Assembly: GCF_900090285.1 (NCBI RefSeq)
Contig: NZ_LT607754.1
Location: forward strand, 3,870,001 to 3,934,000
DNA length: 64,000 nt
Direction: 5' to 3'
Source: Micromonospora inositola
GTDB taxonomy: Bacteria; Actinomycetota; Actinomycetes; Mycobacteriales; Micromonosporaceae
The notes beneath the pieces are model-generated. The model had not been told where the DNA came from. It searched no databases and saw only the letters and a list, made by a program, of their open reading frames with translations. Below are positions 17,192 through 27,027 of the stretch, piece after piece. Numbering within the stretch: position 1 is the first letter of the stretch; each line of letters opens with the position of its first letter. The position numbers and the translations under genes are program-made.

Positions 17192-18139
17192 TTAGACCCG
17201 GTGCGCGCCGACCAGGGTGGCCTCCCGGTCGGCGGGGAGCCGCTCCTCCACCACCCGGCGCTGGAGGTAGCAGGCGTGCAGCATCCGCCGCTCGCCGCCG
17301 TGCGGCTCCGTGCTGACGATGCCGACGTGGTGGATCCGGCGACCAGGCCGGGCGAAGAAGTAGAGGTCGCCGGGGCGTTCGTCGCCGAGCGCCAGCGGGG
17401 TGGTCCGCTCGGCCTGGGCGTGGGCGTCCCGGGGGAGGGTCACCCCGAACCGTCGCCAGGCCAGGTGCACCAGGCCAGAGCAGTCGATGCCGTGGCTCGA
17501 CATCCCACCCCAGATGTAGACGAGGTCGCGGAAACGCTCGGCGACGGCGAGGACCTCCTTGGCCTCCGGCCACTCGGTCGGCAGCGGGACCACGTCGCCC
17601 TCGGGCACCCAGAGCGGGTCGGCGCGCCCCGGGGCGTGGACCGCTCGCCACCCGTCCACGGCCCGGCCGGCCGCGGCGAGGCGGGTGCCGAGGATCACCC
17701 CGGACAGCGTCACCGGCCCGTCGGGCGCGGCGTGCAGGGCGGTGACCGTGGCATCCACCACCAGGGCCGCGGCCGAGGCATCCGGTCCGGTCGCGGTCGG
17801 GTTGGCCGGACCCGTGGTCAGGTGGGCGGCGGGGAGCCAGCCGGGGTAACCGCGCGGGTCGAGCCCAGCGGCCGGCTGCTCGCCGGCGATCACCCGCGCC
17901 CAGCCGTCGGCGCGCAGCTCGGTGACGCGCACCCGCTCACCGAGCAGCAGCTGGCTGAGCACGCATTCGCCGACCTGCTGGTCGGTGTCCATGCCGGCGA
18001 TCCAGGCCGGCACGTCGGGCGCGGTGGCCAGCGCGGGGCGGTCGACCGGCCGTACCGCCTCTGGGGCACTCCAGAGGGTCGCCACCGGGACCCGGACGAC
18101 GGCCTCGCGGCCCACTTGCAGCTCCACGTCCACTCCCAC
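17192..18139 (-). CDS. NlpC/P60 endopeptidase with SH3 repeats (YkfC-like)
   Basis: 315 residues: two N-terminal SH3b-like regions, then a C-terminal NlpC/P60 papain-like domain with catalytic Cys in SHGIDCSGLVHLAWRRFG (about residue 225) and His in IHHVGIV. No signal peptide is visible, so it may act in the cytoplasm. B. subtilis YkfC, a gamma-D-glutamyl-diamino-acid endopeptidase, has this architecture and is encoded beside the L-Ala-D/L-Glu epimerase YkfB, as here. Together they would recycle murein peptides. A promoter (TTGATG-N17-TAGGGT) lies at the end of the epimerase gene. Alternative GTG starts exist at 18133 and 18127. Confidence 0.87.
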   Translation of the reverse strand: MGVDVELQVGREAVVRVPVATLWSAPEAVRPVDRPALATAPDVPAWIAGMDTDQQVGECVLSQLLLGERVRVTELRADGWARVIAGEQPAAGLDPRGYPGWLPAAHLTTGPANPTATGPDASAAALVVDATVTALHAAPDGPVTLSGVILGTRLAAAGRAVDGWRAVHAPGRADPLWVPEGDVVPLPTEWPEAKEVLAVAERFRDLVYIWGGMSSHGIDCSGLVHLAWRRFGVTLPRDAHAQAERTTPLALGDERPGDLYFFARPGRRIHHVGIVSTEPHGGERRMLHACYLQRRVVEERLPADREATLVGAHRV

Positions 18140-18160
18140 CTCGCGCCGCTGTCTCCCGCG

Positions 18161-18189
18161 ACCCTATGAAAGATCTTAACGGCCATCAA
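18161..18189 (-). promoter_or_regulatory. Promoter of the NlpC/P60 gene
   Basis: On the minus strand: -35 TTGATG (18184-18189), a 17-base spacer, -10 TAGGGT (18161-18166). It overlaps the last codons of the upstream epimerase gene, so the endopeptidase can be expressed independently of it. Confidence 0.6.
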
Positions 18190-19283
18190 CCACGGGTCTG
18201 CATCTTTGCTTCAGCGACCGAGGTGACCGCGAGCCCGGGGGCGTCCGGCAGCACGACCGTCGCGCCGTCGTACCGGATCCCGCCCCGCACCGGTGACCAG
18301 GCCAGCCACCAGGCGGCGTCCAGGTCCGACACGGCGGTGGTGCCGTAGGCCGCGACCAGGCTGGCCGCGGCCCCGACGCCGATCTGACTCTCCATCATCG
18401 AGCCGACGATCGTGCCGACGCCGTGCGCGGCGGCCAGGTCGAGCAGGGTGCGGGCCGGGTGCAGGCCGCCGCACTTGGCGAGTTTGACGTTCACCATGTC
18501 GGCCGCCCGGCGGCGGATCACCTCGACCAGGTCGCGGACGCCGAAGACCGACTCGTCGGCGAGGATCGGCAGGTCGACGCGGTCGCTGACCCAGGCCAGC
18601 CCGTCCAGGTCCCAGCGGGCCACGGGCTGCTCGACCAGCTCGACGTCGAGGCCGGCGTCCTCGATGCCGCGGATGATCCGAACCGCCTCGCGCGGCGTCC
18701 AGCCCTGGTTCGCGTCCAGCCGGATCCGCACCCCCGGCCCGACCGCGGAACGGACCGCGCGCACCCGGTCCAGGTCCCCGCCGGCGTCGGTGCCCACCTT
18801 CAGCTTGAGCACGTCGAACCCTTCGGCCCGGCGCTGCTTGGCGGCGGCGGCCAGGTCGACCGCATCGCCGGCGGCCAGGGTGACGTCCGTCGGGACCCGG
18901 CGGGTGGTGCCGCCGAGCAGCCGGACCAGCGGTACGCCGAGCCGCCGGGCGGCCAGGTCGTGCAGCGCGACGTCGACGGCCCCCTTGGCGGACTCGTTGC
19001 CGGCCACCGCCCGCTGCACCTCGCCGCAGCGGGCCACCAGGTCGTCGGCGTCCCGCCCGGCCAGCGCCGGGGCGATGATCTCCCGGACGCAGGCCTCCGC
19101 GCCGGCGATGGACGCGCCGGTCACCTGCCAGACCTGCGGCGCCTCGCCGAAACCGGACCGCCCGTCGTCGTCGATCAGTTCCACGACCAGGGTGTCCACG
19201 GTGGTGGTCCGGCGCAGCGCGGTGACGAACGGGGTGTGTAAGGGGGCGGAGAGCCGGTGGGTGCGTACCGCGGCGATCGTCAT
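18186..19283 (-). CDS. Dipeptide epimerase (L-Ala-D/L-Glu epimerase type)
   Basis: 365-residue enolase-superfamily enzyme of the muconate-lactonising subgroup. Visible catalytic elements are KLKVG (general base), IRLDANQGW (first metal Asp), ELVEQPV (Glu), ILADESVFG (Asp/Glu) and VNVKLAKCGG (second Lys). This pattern and the NlpC/P60 partner point to L-Ala-D/L-Glu epimerisation in murein-peptide recycling, although dipeptide specificity varies in the family. The ATG at 19283 is preferred over the GTG at 19292 because a TAGGGT box (19291-19296) lies seven bases upstream, giving a leaderless mRNA. Confidence 0.87.
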   Translation of the reverse strand: MTIAAVRTHRLSAPLHTPFVTALRRTTTVDTLVVELIDDDGRSGFGEAPQVWQVTGASIAGAEACVREIIAPALAGRDADDLVARCGEVQRAVAGNESAKGAVDVALHDLAARRLGVPLVRLLGGTTRRVPTDVTLAAGDAVDLAAAAKQRRAEGFDVLKLKVGTDAGGDLDRVRAVRSAVGPGVRIRLDANQGWTPREAVRIIRGIEDAGLDVELVEQPVARWDLDGLAWVSDRVDLPILADESVFGVRDLVEVIRRRAADMVNVKLAKCGGLHPARTLLDLAAAHGVGTIVGSMMESQIGVGAAASLVAAYGTTAVSDLDAAWWLAWSPVRGGIRYDGATVVLPDAPGLAVTSVAEAKMQTRG

Positions 19284-19327
19284 GTGCGGCACCCTATACG
19301 CAGGCAGGTGCGAACAGGGGAGGCCGG

Positions 19328-20125
19328 ATGCTGCAGCGGGACTGGGAACTGGTGGGGGCGCCGAACGCCCGTGACCTGGGCGGCCTGCCCGCGGCGGACG
19401 GGCGGCGGGTACGGGCCGGCCGGCTGATCCGGACCGCCGCGCTGGGCCGGTTGACCGACGAGGACCTGCCGGTGCTGGGCAAGCTGGGGCCGGTCTGCGT
19501 GGTCGACCTGCGGGGCGCCGCCGAGCAGGAGGTCGCCCCGCCGGACCGCCTGGCCGGCGAGCCCCGCGTGGTCCACCTGCCGGTGTACGACCCGGCGCAC
19601 CCGGTCTTCACGTACGTGTCGGCGGTGCTGCTCGGCCACGACCTGACCGCGTACGACGAGCTGGCCCGGGAGGGCATGCCGGCGGCGATGGCCCGGATCT
19701 ATCGCTGGTTCGTCTCCGGGGAGGTGGCCCGGGCCGGGTTCGGGGCGGCGGTGCGGCTGGCGGCCGAGGAGCGGAACCTGCCCCTGCTGTTCCACTGCTC
19801 GGCCGGCAAGGACCGCACCGGTTGGCTGGCCGTCGTCCTGCTCACCGCGCTGGGGGTGGACGAGGCGGCGATCCGGGCGGACTACCTGCGGCACAACGAG
19901 CTGACCGAGAGCCTGCGCGAGGTGCTGCTGGCCGCGATGACCCGGCGGCAGCCCGAGCTCGACCCGGTGACGGCCCGGCCGCTGCTGGAGGTGCGGGCGG
20001 AGTACCTGGACGCCGCGTACGACGAGGTGCGCCGGGTGCACGGCTCGTTCGGGGCGTACCTGCGCGACGGGCTGGGCGTGACCGACGAGGTGGTCGCCGC
20101 GCTGCGGGACAACCTGCTGGAGTGA
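19328..20125 (+). CDS. Tyrosine-protein phosphatase (DSP/PtpB-like)
   Basis: 265 residues of the bacterial Y_phosphatase3 family. It starts with NARDLGGLPAADGRRVRAGRLIRTAAL, carries the general-acid region CVVDLRG, and has the active-site loop FHCSAGKDRTGW (CX5R) near residue 157. The AGKDR signature is characteristic of the M. tuberculosis PtpB-like triple-specificity group. No signal peptide is seen. GGGAGG precedes the ATG. It is divergent from the epimerase, and the two promoters overlap around TATAGGGT/CTATACG at 19291-19300. Confidence 0.9.
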   Translation: MLQRDWELVGAPNARDLGGLPAADGRRVRAGRLIRTAALGRLTDEDLPVLGKLGPVCVVDLRGAAEQEVAPPDRLAGEPRVVHLPVYDPAHPVFTYVSAVLLGHDLTAYDELAREGMPAAMARIYRWFVSGEVARAGFGAAVRLAAEERNLPLLFHCSAGKDRTGWLAVVLLTALGVDEAAIRADYLRHNELTESLREVLLAAMTRRQPELDPVTARPLLEVRAEYLDAAYDEVRRVHGSFGAYLRDGLGVTDEVVAALRDNLLE

Positions 20126-20134
20126 GGGGCCGCC

Positions 20135-20158
20135 GGCCGGGGCAAAACTGCTCCGGCC
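20135..20158. terminator. Bidirectional terminator hairpin
   Basis: Ten-pair stem GGCCGGGGCA / TGCTCCGGCC (one G-U) with an AAAC loop, placed between the convergent phosphatase and serine-hydrolase genes. Confidence 0.6.
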
Positions 20159-20253
20159 GGGTGGCGGAGCCGCGCGACGGCGGCGCGGGGCGGCGGGCCG
20201 TTCGGGTCGGCGGCGTTGCGGGCGGGTGGCGCGACGAGGGCGCGGCGCGGCGG

Positions 20254-21120
20254 TCAGCCGGCGAGGCTGTGGCGGGCGTCCCAGACGCGTGCCGAGATGT
20301 CGGCGATCAGGCGGCAGGCGTCGTCCTCGACCTCCTCGCCGCTCGGCCCGCCGTCGGCCAGGTCCGTGGTGGTGCAGACGACGATCGCGTACGGCGGGGC
20401 GTCGGTCGGGAAGACCACGCCGGCCCCGTGCCGCACCCCGCGTACCCAGCCGTTCTTGTGCGCGATCCGGGTGCCCTCGGGCAGCCCGGAGGCGAGGTCC
20501 TCGCGGTGCTCCTGGGCGAAGAGCACGTCCAGCATCGCGGCGCAGCTCGCCGGGGCGGCGAGCGGGTCGGGCCGGTCGGCGCCGACCGCCAGACGGCTGA
20601 GCAGGGCGGCGAGGTCGGCCGCGGTGACCAGGTTGGTGATGCCGGCCTCCCGGGCGGCGAAGTCCTCGATGCCCCGGCCGGTGACGCTGTGCCGGGCCCC
20701 GCCGAGCGCCCACGCCTGCGCCACGGCCGGCAGCCCGACCTGGCCGAGCACGATGTTGGTGGCCAGGTTGCTGGACCGCACGATCATCCGCTCGGCGAGC
20801 CAGCGCAGGGGCGCGGTGCCGCCGACCCGGTCCCACACGGCGTCGTCGTTGTCGTAGTCCTGTGCGCAGGAGAACCGGGGCGCGCCCGGCAGCGCGGAGT
20901 CGAACTCGTTGCGCACCGGGATCGGCGTGTCCAGGTCGAGGGTGCCGGCCTCGGCGGCCCGGTGCAGCGCCACCAGCACGGCAGCCTTCATGGTGCTGGC
21001 CGCGTAGTGGGTGGCGTCCGGCAGCCGGGTCCAGGTGGGTCGGGCGTCCAGCCGCCCCACGTAGGCGGAGACGGTGCCGGGCACCTTGTCCAGGTGGGCG
21101 TCGAGGTCGTCCCAGATCAT
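20254..21120 (-). CDS. Serine hydrolase, class A beta-lactamase fold
   Basis: 288 residues of the beta-lactamase2 family. Active-site motifs: AASTMK (SxxK) near residue 42, RSSNLATN (SDN-like) near 115, and HKNGW in place of KTG near 220. No signal peptide or lipobox is visible, so it is predicted cytoplasmic and unlikely to be a conventional secreted beta-lactamase. Similar leaderless-secretion proteins are common in actinobacteria, with unknown substrates. The start is the ATG at 21120. It is divergent from the following methyltransferase with about 70 bases between. Confidence 0.86.
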   Translation of the reverse strand: MIWDDLDAHLDKVPGTVSAYVGRLDARPTWTRLPDATHYAASTMKAAVLVALHRAAEAGTLDLDTPIPVRNEFDSALPGAPRFSCAQDYDNDDAVWDRVGGTAPLRWLAERMIVRSSNLATNIVLGQVGLPAVAQAWALGGARHSVTGRGIEDFAAREAGITNLVTAADLAALLSRLAVGADRPDPLAAPASCAAMLDVLFAQEHREDLASGLPEGTRIAHKNGWVRGVRHGAGVVFPTDAPPYAIVVCTTTDLADGGPSGEEVEDDACRLIADISARVWDARHSLAG

Positions 21121-21191
21121 GCCGGTGACCGTAGCCGATCATCGCCGCGCTCGGGGCAGCGGTCCGCCGCGCGGGGTCCTAGCGTGCTGGT

Positions 21192-21857
21192 ATGACGACC
21201 GCCGCTTACGACGCCATCGCCGACTGGTACGAGGACTACGTCTCCACCTCCGCTGGCGACTACAGCCGGCGGATCCGGAGGGTGCTGGGGGAGCTGCTGG
21301 GCAGGGGCCCGGGCCGCTGCGTCGACCTGTGCTGCGGCACCGGCGCGCACGCCGCCCACCTGCGCCGGCTCGGTTGGGACCCGGTCGGGGTCGACCTTTC
21401 GGCCGGGCAGCTCCGGCACGCCGGGGCTCGGCTGCCGGTGGCCCGGGCCGACGCGACCGCGCTGCCGCTGCCCGACGCCGCGGTGCCGGCCGCGGTCTGC
21501 GTGCTCGCCCACACCGACATGCCGGACTACCCGGCGACCATCGCCGAGGCGGCCCGGGTCCTCGCGCCGGGCGGGCGGTTCGTCCACGTGGGCGTGCACC
21601 CGTGCTTCACCGGGGCGTTCGCCGACCGCTCCGACCCGGAGCGGATCGTGATCGACGGCGGGTACGCCGAGCGGGACCGCAGCTTCCGCGCCTGGTCGCC
21701 GCACGGTGTGCGGGCGAGGGTGGGCGCCTGGCACGTCCCACTGGCCGACCTGCTCAACGCGGTCACCGCCGCCGGCCTCACCCTGACCCGGGTCACCGAG
21801 TCCGGCTCCGGCCCGGTTCCCGACGTCCTCGCCCTCCTCGCCACCAAACCCAGCTGA
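21192..21857 (+). CDS. Class I SAM-dependent methyltransferase
   Basis: 221 residues. SAM-binding motif I CVDLCCGTGAHAAHLRRLGW lies near residue 43, followed by VGVDLSAGQLRHA and ARADATALPLPDAAVPA, the Methyltransf_11 pattern; a late RVLAPGGRFVHVG strand follows. The substrate is unknown and no pathway partner is adjacent. A TAGCGT box (21180-21185) lies six bases before the ATG with no Shine-Dalgarno, so the mRNA is probably leaderless. It is convergent with typA across a strong hairpin. Confidence 0.88.
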   Translation: MTTAAYDAIADWYEDYVSTSAGDYSRRIRRVLGELLGRGPGRCVDLCCGTGAHAAHLRRLGWDPVGVDLSAGQLRHAGARLPVARADATALPLPDAAVPAAVCVLAHTDMPDYPATIAEAARVLAPGGRFVHVGVHPCFTGAFADRSDPERIVIDGGYAERDRSFRAWSPHGVRARVGAWHVPLADLLNAVTAAGLTLTRVTESGSGPVPDVLALLATKPS

Positions 21858-21919
21858 CCCCCCACCCCCCACCGCCCGCCGGGGAGGGGGAGGGGTAAGG
21901 AGCCGGGAGCGGAGACGGC

Positions 21920-21952
21920 GGAGCCCGGGCCGCCTGGGGCGGTCCGGGCTCC
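21920..21952. terminator. Bidirectional terminator between methyltransferase and typA
   Basis: Fifteen-pair stem starting GGAGCCCGGGCCGCC (one G-U) with a three-base loop, centred between the two convergent stops. Confidence 0.75.
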
Positions 21953-21969
21953 GGGGGTTGCGGGTTTGG

Positions 21970-23838
<1,869 letters not shown>

Positions 23839-23972
23839 ACCCTCCATACTCCTGTCTGCGGTTGCCGGTGCGCGTGTCGGGGTCACCCCGAGATCGCCCG
23901 GATCTCTGCCGAAACTGCTGTTCCGACCGTTCCTGCGGCTGGCATGCTGGCCCCCGTGCTGCTGGGCACCGG

Positions 23973-25385
23973 ATGCCTGACCTGCTGATGTCGCTGCAGG
24001 GCCTGCCGTCCCTGCTGATCTACCTGGTCGCCGCGACGATCGTCGCAGGTGAGACGGCGGTGATCTTCGGCTTGCTGGTGCCGGGAGAGGCGACCCTGTT
24101 GCTGGTCGGCTTCTTAGCGTACGCGGGGACGCTCCGGATTATTCCGGCGCTGCTCGTCATGACGGGTGCTGCCGTGATAGGCGACACACTCGCCTTCCGG
24201 GCCGGCCGCCGTTACGGCCCCCGACTGCGCGCCTCCGGCCTGGGCGCCCGGATCGGCCCGGAGCGCTGGCACCGCGCGGACGCGCTGCTCGACCGGCTCG
24301 GCGGGCGGGGGCTCTTCGCCGCCCGCTGGGTGGCCTTCGCCCGCACGCTGGCGCCCCGGCTGGCCGGCGCGGCGGGTATGCCGTACCGCCGGTTCGCGCC
24401 GTGGAACCTCGGCGGGGTGGTCACCTGGGTGGGCGGCTCGGTCCTGCTCGGCTACCTCGCCGGCGAGTCGTACGAGCGGGTCTCCCACCTGCTCGGCCGG
24501 GCCACCGGCGCGGTCGCGGTGCTGCTGCTCTGCCTGGTGGCCGTGGTGCTGGCCGGCCGGTGGCTGGGCCGTAACCCCGACCCGGCGCGGGCCCTGGCGT
24601 CGCGGGCCGCCGGGCTGCCGCCGCTGCGCTGGCTGCGGGCCCGCTACGGGGTGCTGTTCCTCCTGCTCAGCACGCGGATCGGCCCGGCCTGGACGCTGCT
24701 GCTCAACCTCGCTGCCGGCCTCCTGCTGCTCTTCGCCGCGGGGCTGGCCATCGCCTTCGCGCTGGAGGCGGGGGTCCGGTACAGCGGGCTCGCGGTGGTC
24801 GACGGCCTCCTCGCCGACTGGTTCGCCGACCGGCGTACCCCCGGGGTGGTCCACGCCGCGTCGACGGCGGCCTCGGTGCTGCGCGGGTCGGTCCTGATCA
24901 TGGTGGTCACGCTGGTCGCCGCCGTGCTGGCCTGGCGGCACCGGCCCTGGCGGGCGGACCTGCTCAGCGTCGTCGGCACGGTGGGGGCGTTCGTGCCGCT
25001 GGTGGTGCTGGCCGTGGTGGCCGACCTGACCGGACCGGGCGGGCCGGGCGATGCCGCCGTCCTGTTTCCGACCCAGAACGCGGTGGTGACGGCGAGCCTC
25101 GGCACGTTGGCCTGGCTGCTGTCCCGGGGAGCGCCCTGGCCGGCGGCGGTGGCGGCCTGGACCGTCGCCGTCGCGGGCGTGGTGGCGATCGGCGGCGCCC
25201 GGTTGTATCTCGGCTGGAGCACGGCGAGCGGCACGGCCACCTCCGTCCTGCTCGGAATGGCCTGGACGGCGGTGTTCATGGTGGCCTGGGCCACCCGGGA
25301 CCGGGCGGTCGGCGGCGGCCGGGCGGCGGACGGGCCGACCGGCGACGAACCGGCCGTGGCACCCGGCTCGCGACGCGCCCGGTGA
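23973..25385 (+). CDS. DedA-like protein fused to a degenerate PAP2 domain
   Basis: 470-residue integral membrane protein. The N-terminal 200 residues are a DedA/VTT domain ([21 protein letters not shown], then [20 protein letters not shown]). The C-terminal part has PAP2-phosphatase topology, but the catalytic motifs are altered: PSGH is PTQN (in [13 protein letters not shown]) and the SRxxxxxH region is [11 protein letters not shown], keeping only the arginine. The domain is thus probably not an active phosphatase and may bind lipid or act as a scaffold. DedA proteins are lipid scramblases or flippases. The ATG at 23973 was chosen; the ATG at 23988 is possible. Confidence 0.85.
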   Translation: MPDLLMSLQGLPSLLIYLVAATIVAGETAVIFGLLVPGEATLLLVGFLAYAGTLRIIPALLVMTGAAVIGDTLAFRAGRRYGPRLRASGLGARIGPERWHRADALLDRLGGRGLFAARWVAFARTLAPRLAGAAGMPYRRFAPWNLGGVVTWVGGSVLLGYLAGESYERVSHLLGRATGAVAVLLLCLVAVVLAGRWLGRNPDPARALASRAAGLPPLRWLRARYGVLFLLLSTRIGPAWTLLLNLAAGLLLLFAAGLAIAFALEAGVRYSGLAVVDGLLADWFADRRTPGVVHAASTAASVLRGSVLIMVVTLVAAVLAWRHRPWRADLLSVVGTVGAFVPLVVLAVVADLTGPGGPGDAAVLFPTQNAVVTASLGTLAWLLSRGAPWPAAVAAWTVAVAGVVAIGGARLYLGWSTASGTATSVLLGMAWTAVFMVAWATRDRAVGGGRAADGPTGDEPAVAPGSRRAR

Positions 25386-25497
25386 AGATCCGGCCGGGGA
25401 GCTGCCGGCGCGCCGGAGCCGGTCCGGCGTCGATGGACCGGACGGTGAACGGCCATCGGGCCCCCGCGAACCGGCCGGTCCTTGTAGGGTCCGGCGC

Positions 25498-26392
25498 ATG
25501 CCACGGGGGAGGGGTCAGATGGGTCCAGGGATGGGTCGGGTCGGCGCCGCGGTGGTGGTCGGCGTGCTGTTGGCCGCCGGGATCACCGGGTGCGGCGGCG
25601 CGGAACCCGCGCCCCGGGAGCTGGCCGCGCCGGTCGCGCTGCCGACGGAGGCGCCCGTCGAGGCGCCCGGCGACCAGCCGAACGAGGTGCCGCCGGGGGT
25701 CGAGGCGATGGGCGCGGCGCCCAGCGCCAAGGCCAGCCCGAGTGCCAAGCCGACGGTGAAGCCGAAGCCCACCCGGACGGCGGCGGGACCGCTCGTCACC
25801 CCGAAGCCGCCGACCGAGACGCGGGTCCCGCCGCCCCCGCCGAAGCCGGCACCGAGCGGTTGCCAGCCCACCTAACCAGGGCACCCAGGCGACCCGCAGC
25901 GAGGTCAAGGCGGCCCTCGGCGCCGCCGCCGGCCGCACCTACTGGCCGACGTCAGCGCCGGACATCGCGATCCCGCTGGACCTGCTCAAGGCGACTGCCT
26001 GGCAGGAGAGCGGCTGGCAGTCCAACATCGTCGCCTGCGACGGAGGCATCGGGCTGATGCAGGTCATGCCGGCCACCGCGGACTGGATGAACCAGCGTTT
26101 CGGCCAGTCGTACGACATCGCGGACTACCGGGACAACGCCTACCTCGGCGCCAACTATCTCGCCTGGCTGACCAAGTACATCGGCGACATGTATTTCGAG
26201 GCCGACTACCGGCTGGACGCCTCGCTCTGCACCAGCGAGCTGAACTCCTGCCTGCTCAACGCCGTCATCTCGGCGTACAACTACGGCCACAACGCGGTGG
26301 CGCGGGAGGGCGAGCCGCTGACCATCCCCAACCCGCAGTACGTGCGCAACGTGCGCGCGTTGATGACCGAGTGCGTCTGCCTGAGCTACTGA
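25498..26392 (+). pseudogene. Lytic transglycosylase lipoprotein, frameshifted
   Basis: The 5' part (25498-25875) encodes a lipoprotein signal (VLLAAGITGC, lipobox ITGC) and a Pro/Thr/Lys-rich linker ending GCQPT then TAA. The lytic-transglycosylase domain continues in another frame from about 25876 to 26392, with KATAWQESGWQSNIV (catalytic Glu), GLMQVMPATADWMNQRFG and AYNYGHNAV. Removing one A from ACCTAACCAG (25870-25879) restores TYQGTQATRSEVK and joins both halves, so a single-base insertion explains the break. A TAGGGT box (25485-25490) seven bases before the ATG suggests a leaderless mRNA; an ATG at 25519 with a good Shine-Dalgarno is an alternative start. A sequencing error cannot be excluded. 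Confidence 0.85.
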
Positions 26393-26491
26393 CCTGACCG
26401 ACGACGCCGGCCGCGGTGGACCCGCGCGGGCTACGTGGCCGCCGTTCTATGCTGCTGACCCGGGCCCGTTCGACAGGGGAATCGACAAGAC

Positions 26492-27022
26492 GTGGCATCG
26501 CACGGCAGGTATCGGCGGCGGGACGACCCACGCGGGCGGATGATCTCGGACATCACCACTGACCTGCGGCGCTACTCGGTGGACGCGCAGCACGTCGGGC
26601 ACGCGTTCGCCGCCCTGCACGGGCTGAACGCCACCGACCTGCAGGCGCTGATCGCCGTCATGGACGCGGAGCTGGCCGGCGAACCGATCACCCCCGGCCG
26701 GCTCGGGGAGCAGCTGAACCTCTCCTCCGGTTCGGTCACCGCCCTGGTCGACCGCCTCGAACGGGCCGGACACATCCGGCGTGACCGGGACACCGCCGAC
26801 CGGCGCAAGGTCTTCCTGCACCACGCCGACCGGGGCGCCGCGCTGGCGAGGGAGTTCTTCCAGCCGCTCGGCTCCCGCACCGACCAGGTGCTGGCCCGGT
26901 TCAGCGACGAGGACCTGGCCGTGGTCCACCGGTTCATGACCGAGATGAGCGCCTCGCAGCGCGAACACCGCGACGCGGTGCGGGCCGCCCGCCCGGAGTC
27001 GTCCCGCCGGGCCACGGACTGA
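26492..27022 (+). CDS. MarR-family transcriptional regulator
   Basis: 176 residues. The winged helix is seen at TPGRLGEQLNLSSGSVTALVDRLERAGHIRRDRDTADRRKVF, written here only as the span of residues 65-108, with the typical DxRxxx wing (DTADRRKVFL). A long C-terminal helix for dimerisation follows. The GTG at 26492 is used; the ATG at 26540 (MISDITTD) is also possible. It ends five bases before a CocE-type hydrolase, so the two are likely co-transcribed and the regulator may respond to a substrate or product of that hydrolase. Confidence 0.88.
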   Translation: MASHGRYRRRDDPRGRMISDITTDLRRYSVDAQHVGHAFAALHGLNATDLQALIAVMDAELAGEPITPGRLGEQLNLSSGSVTALVDRLERAGHIRRDRDTADRRKVFLHHADRGAALAREFFQPLGSRTDQVLARFSDEDLAVVHRFMTEMSASQREHRDAVRAARPESSRRATD

Positions 27023-27027
27023 CCGAC

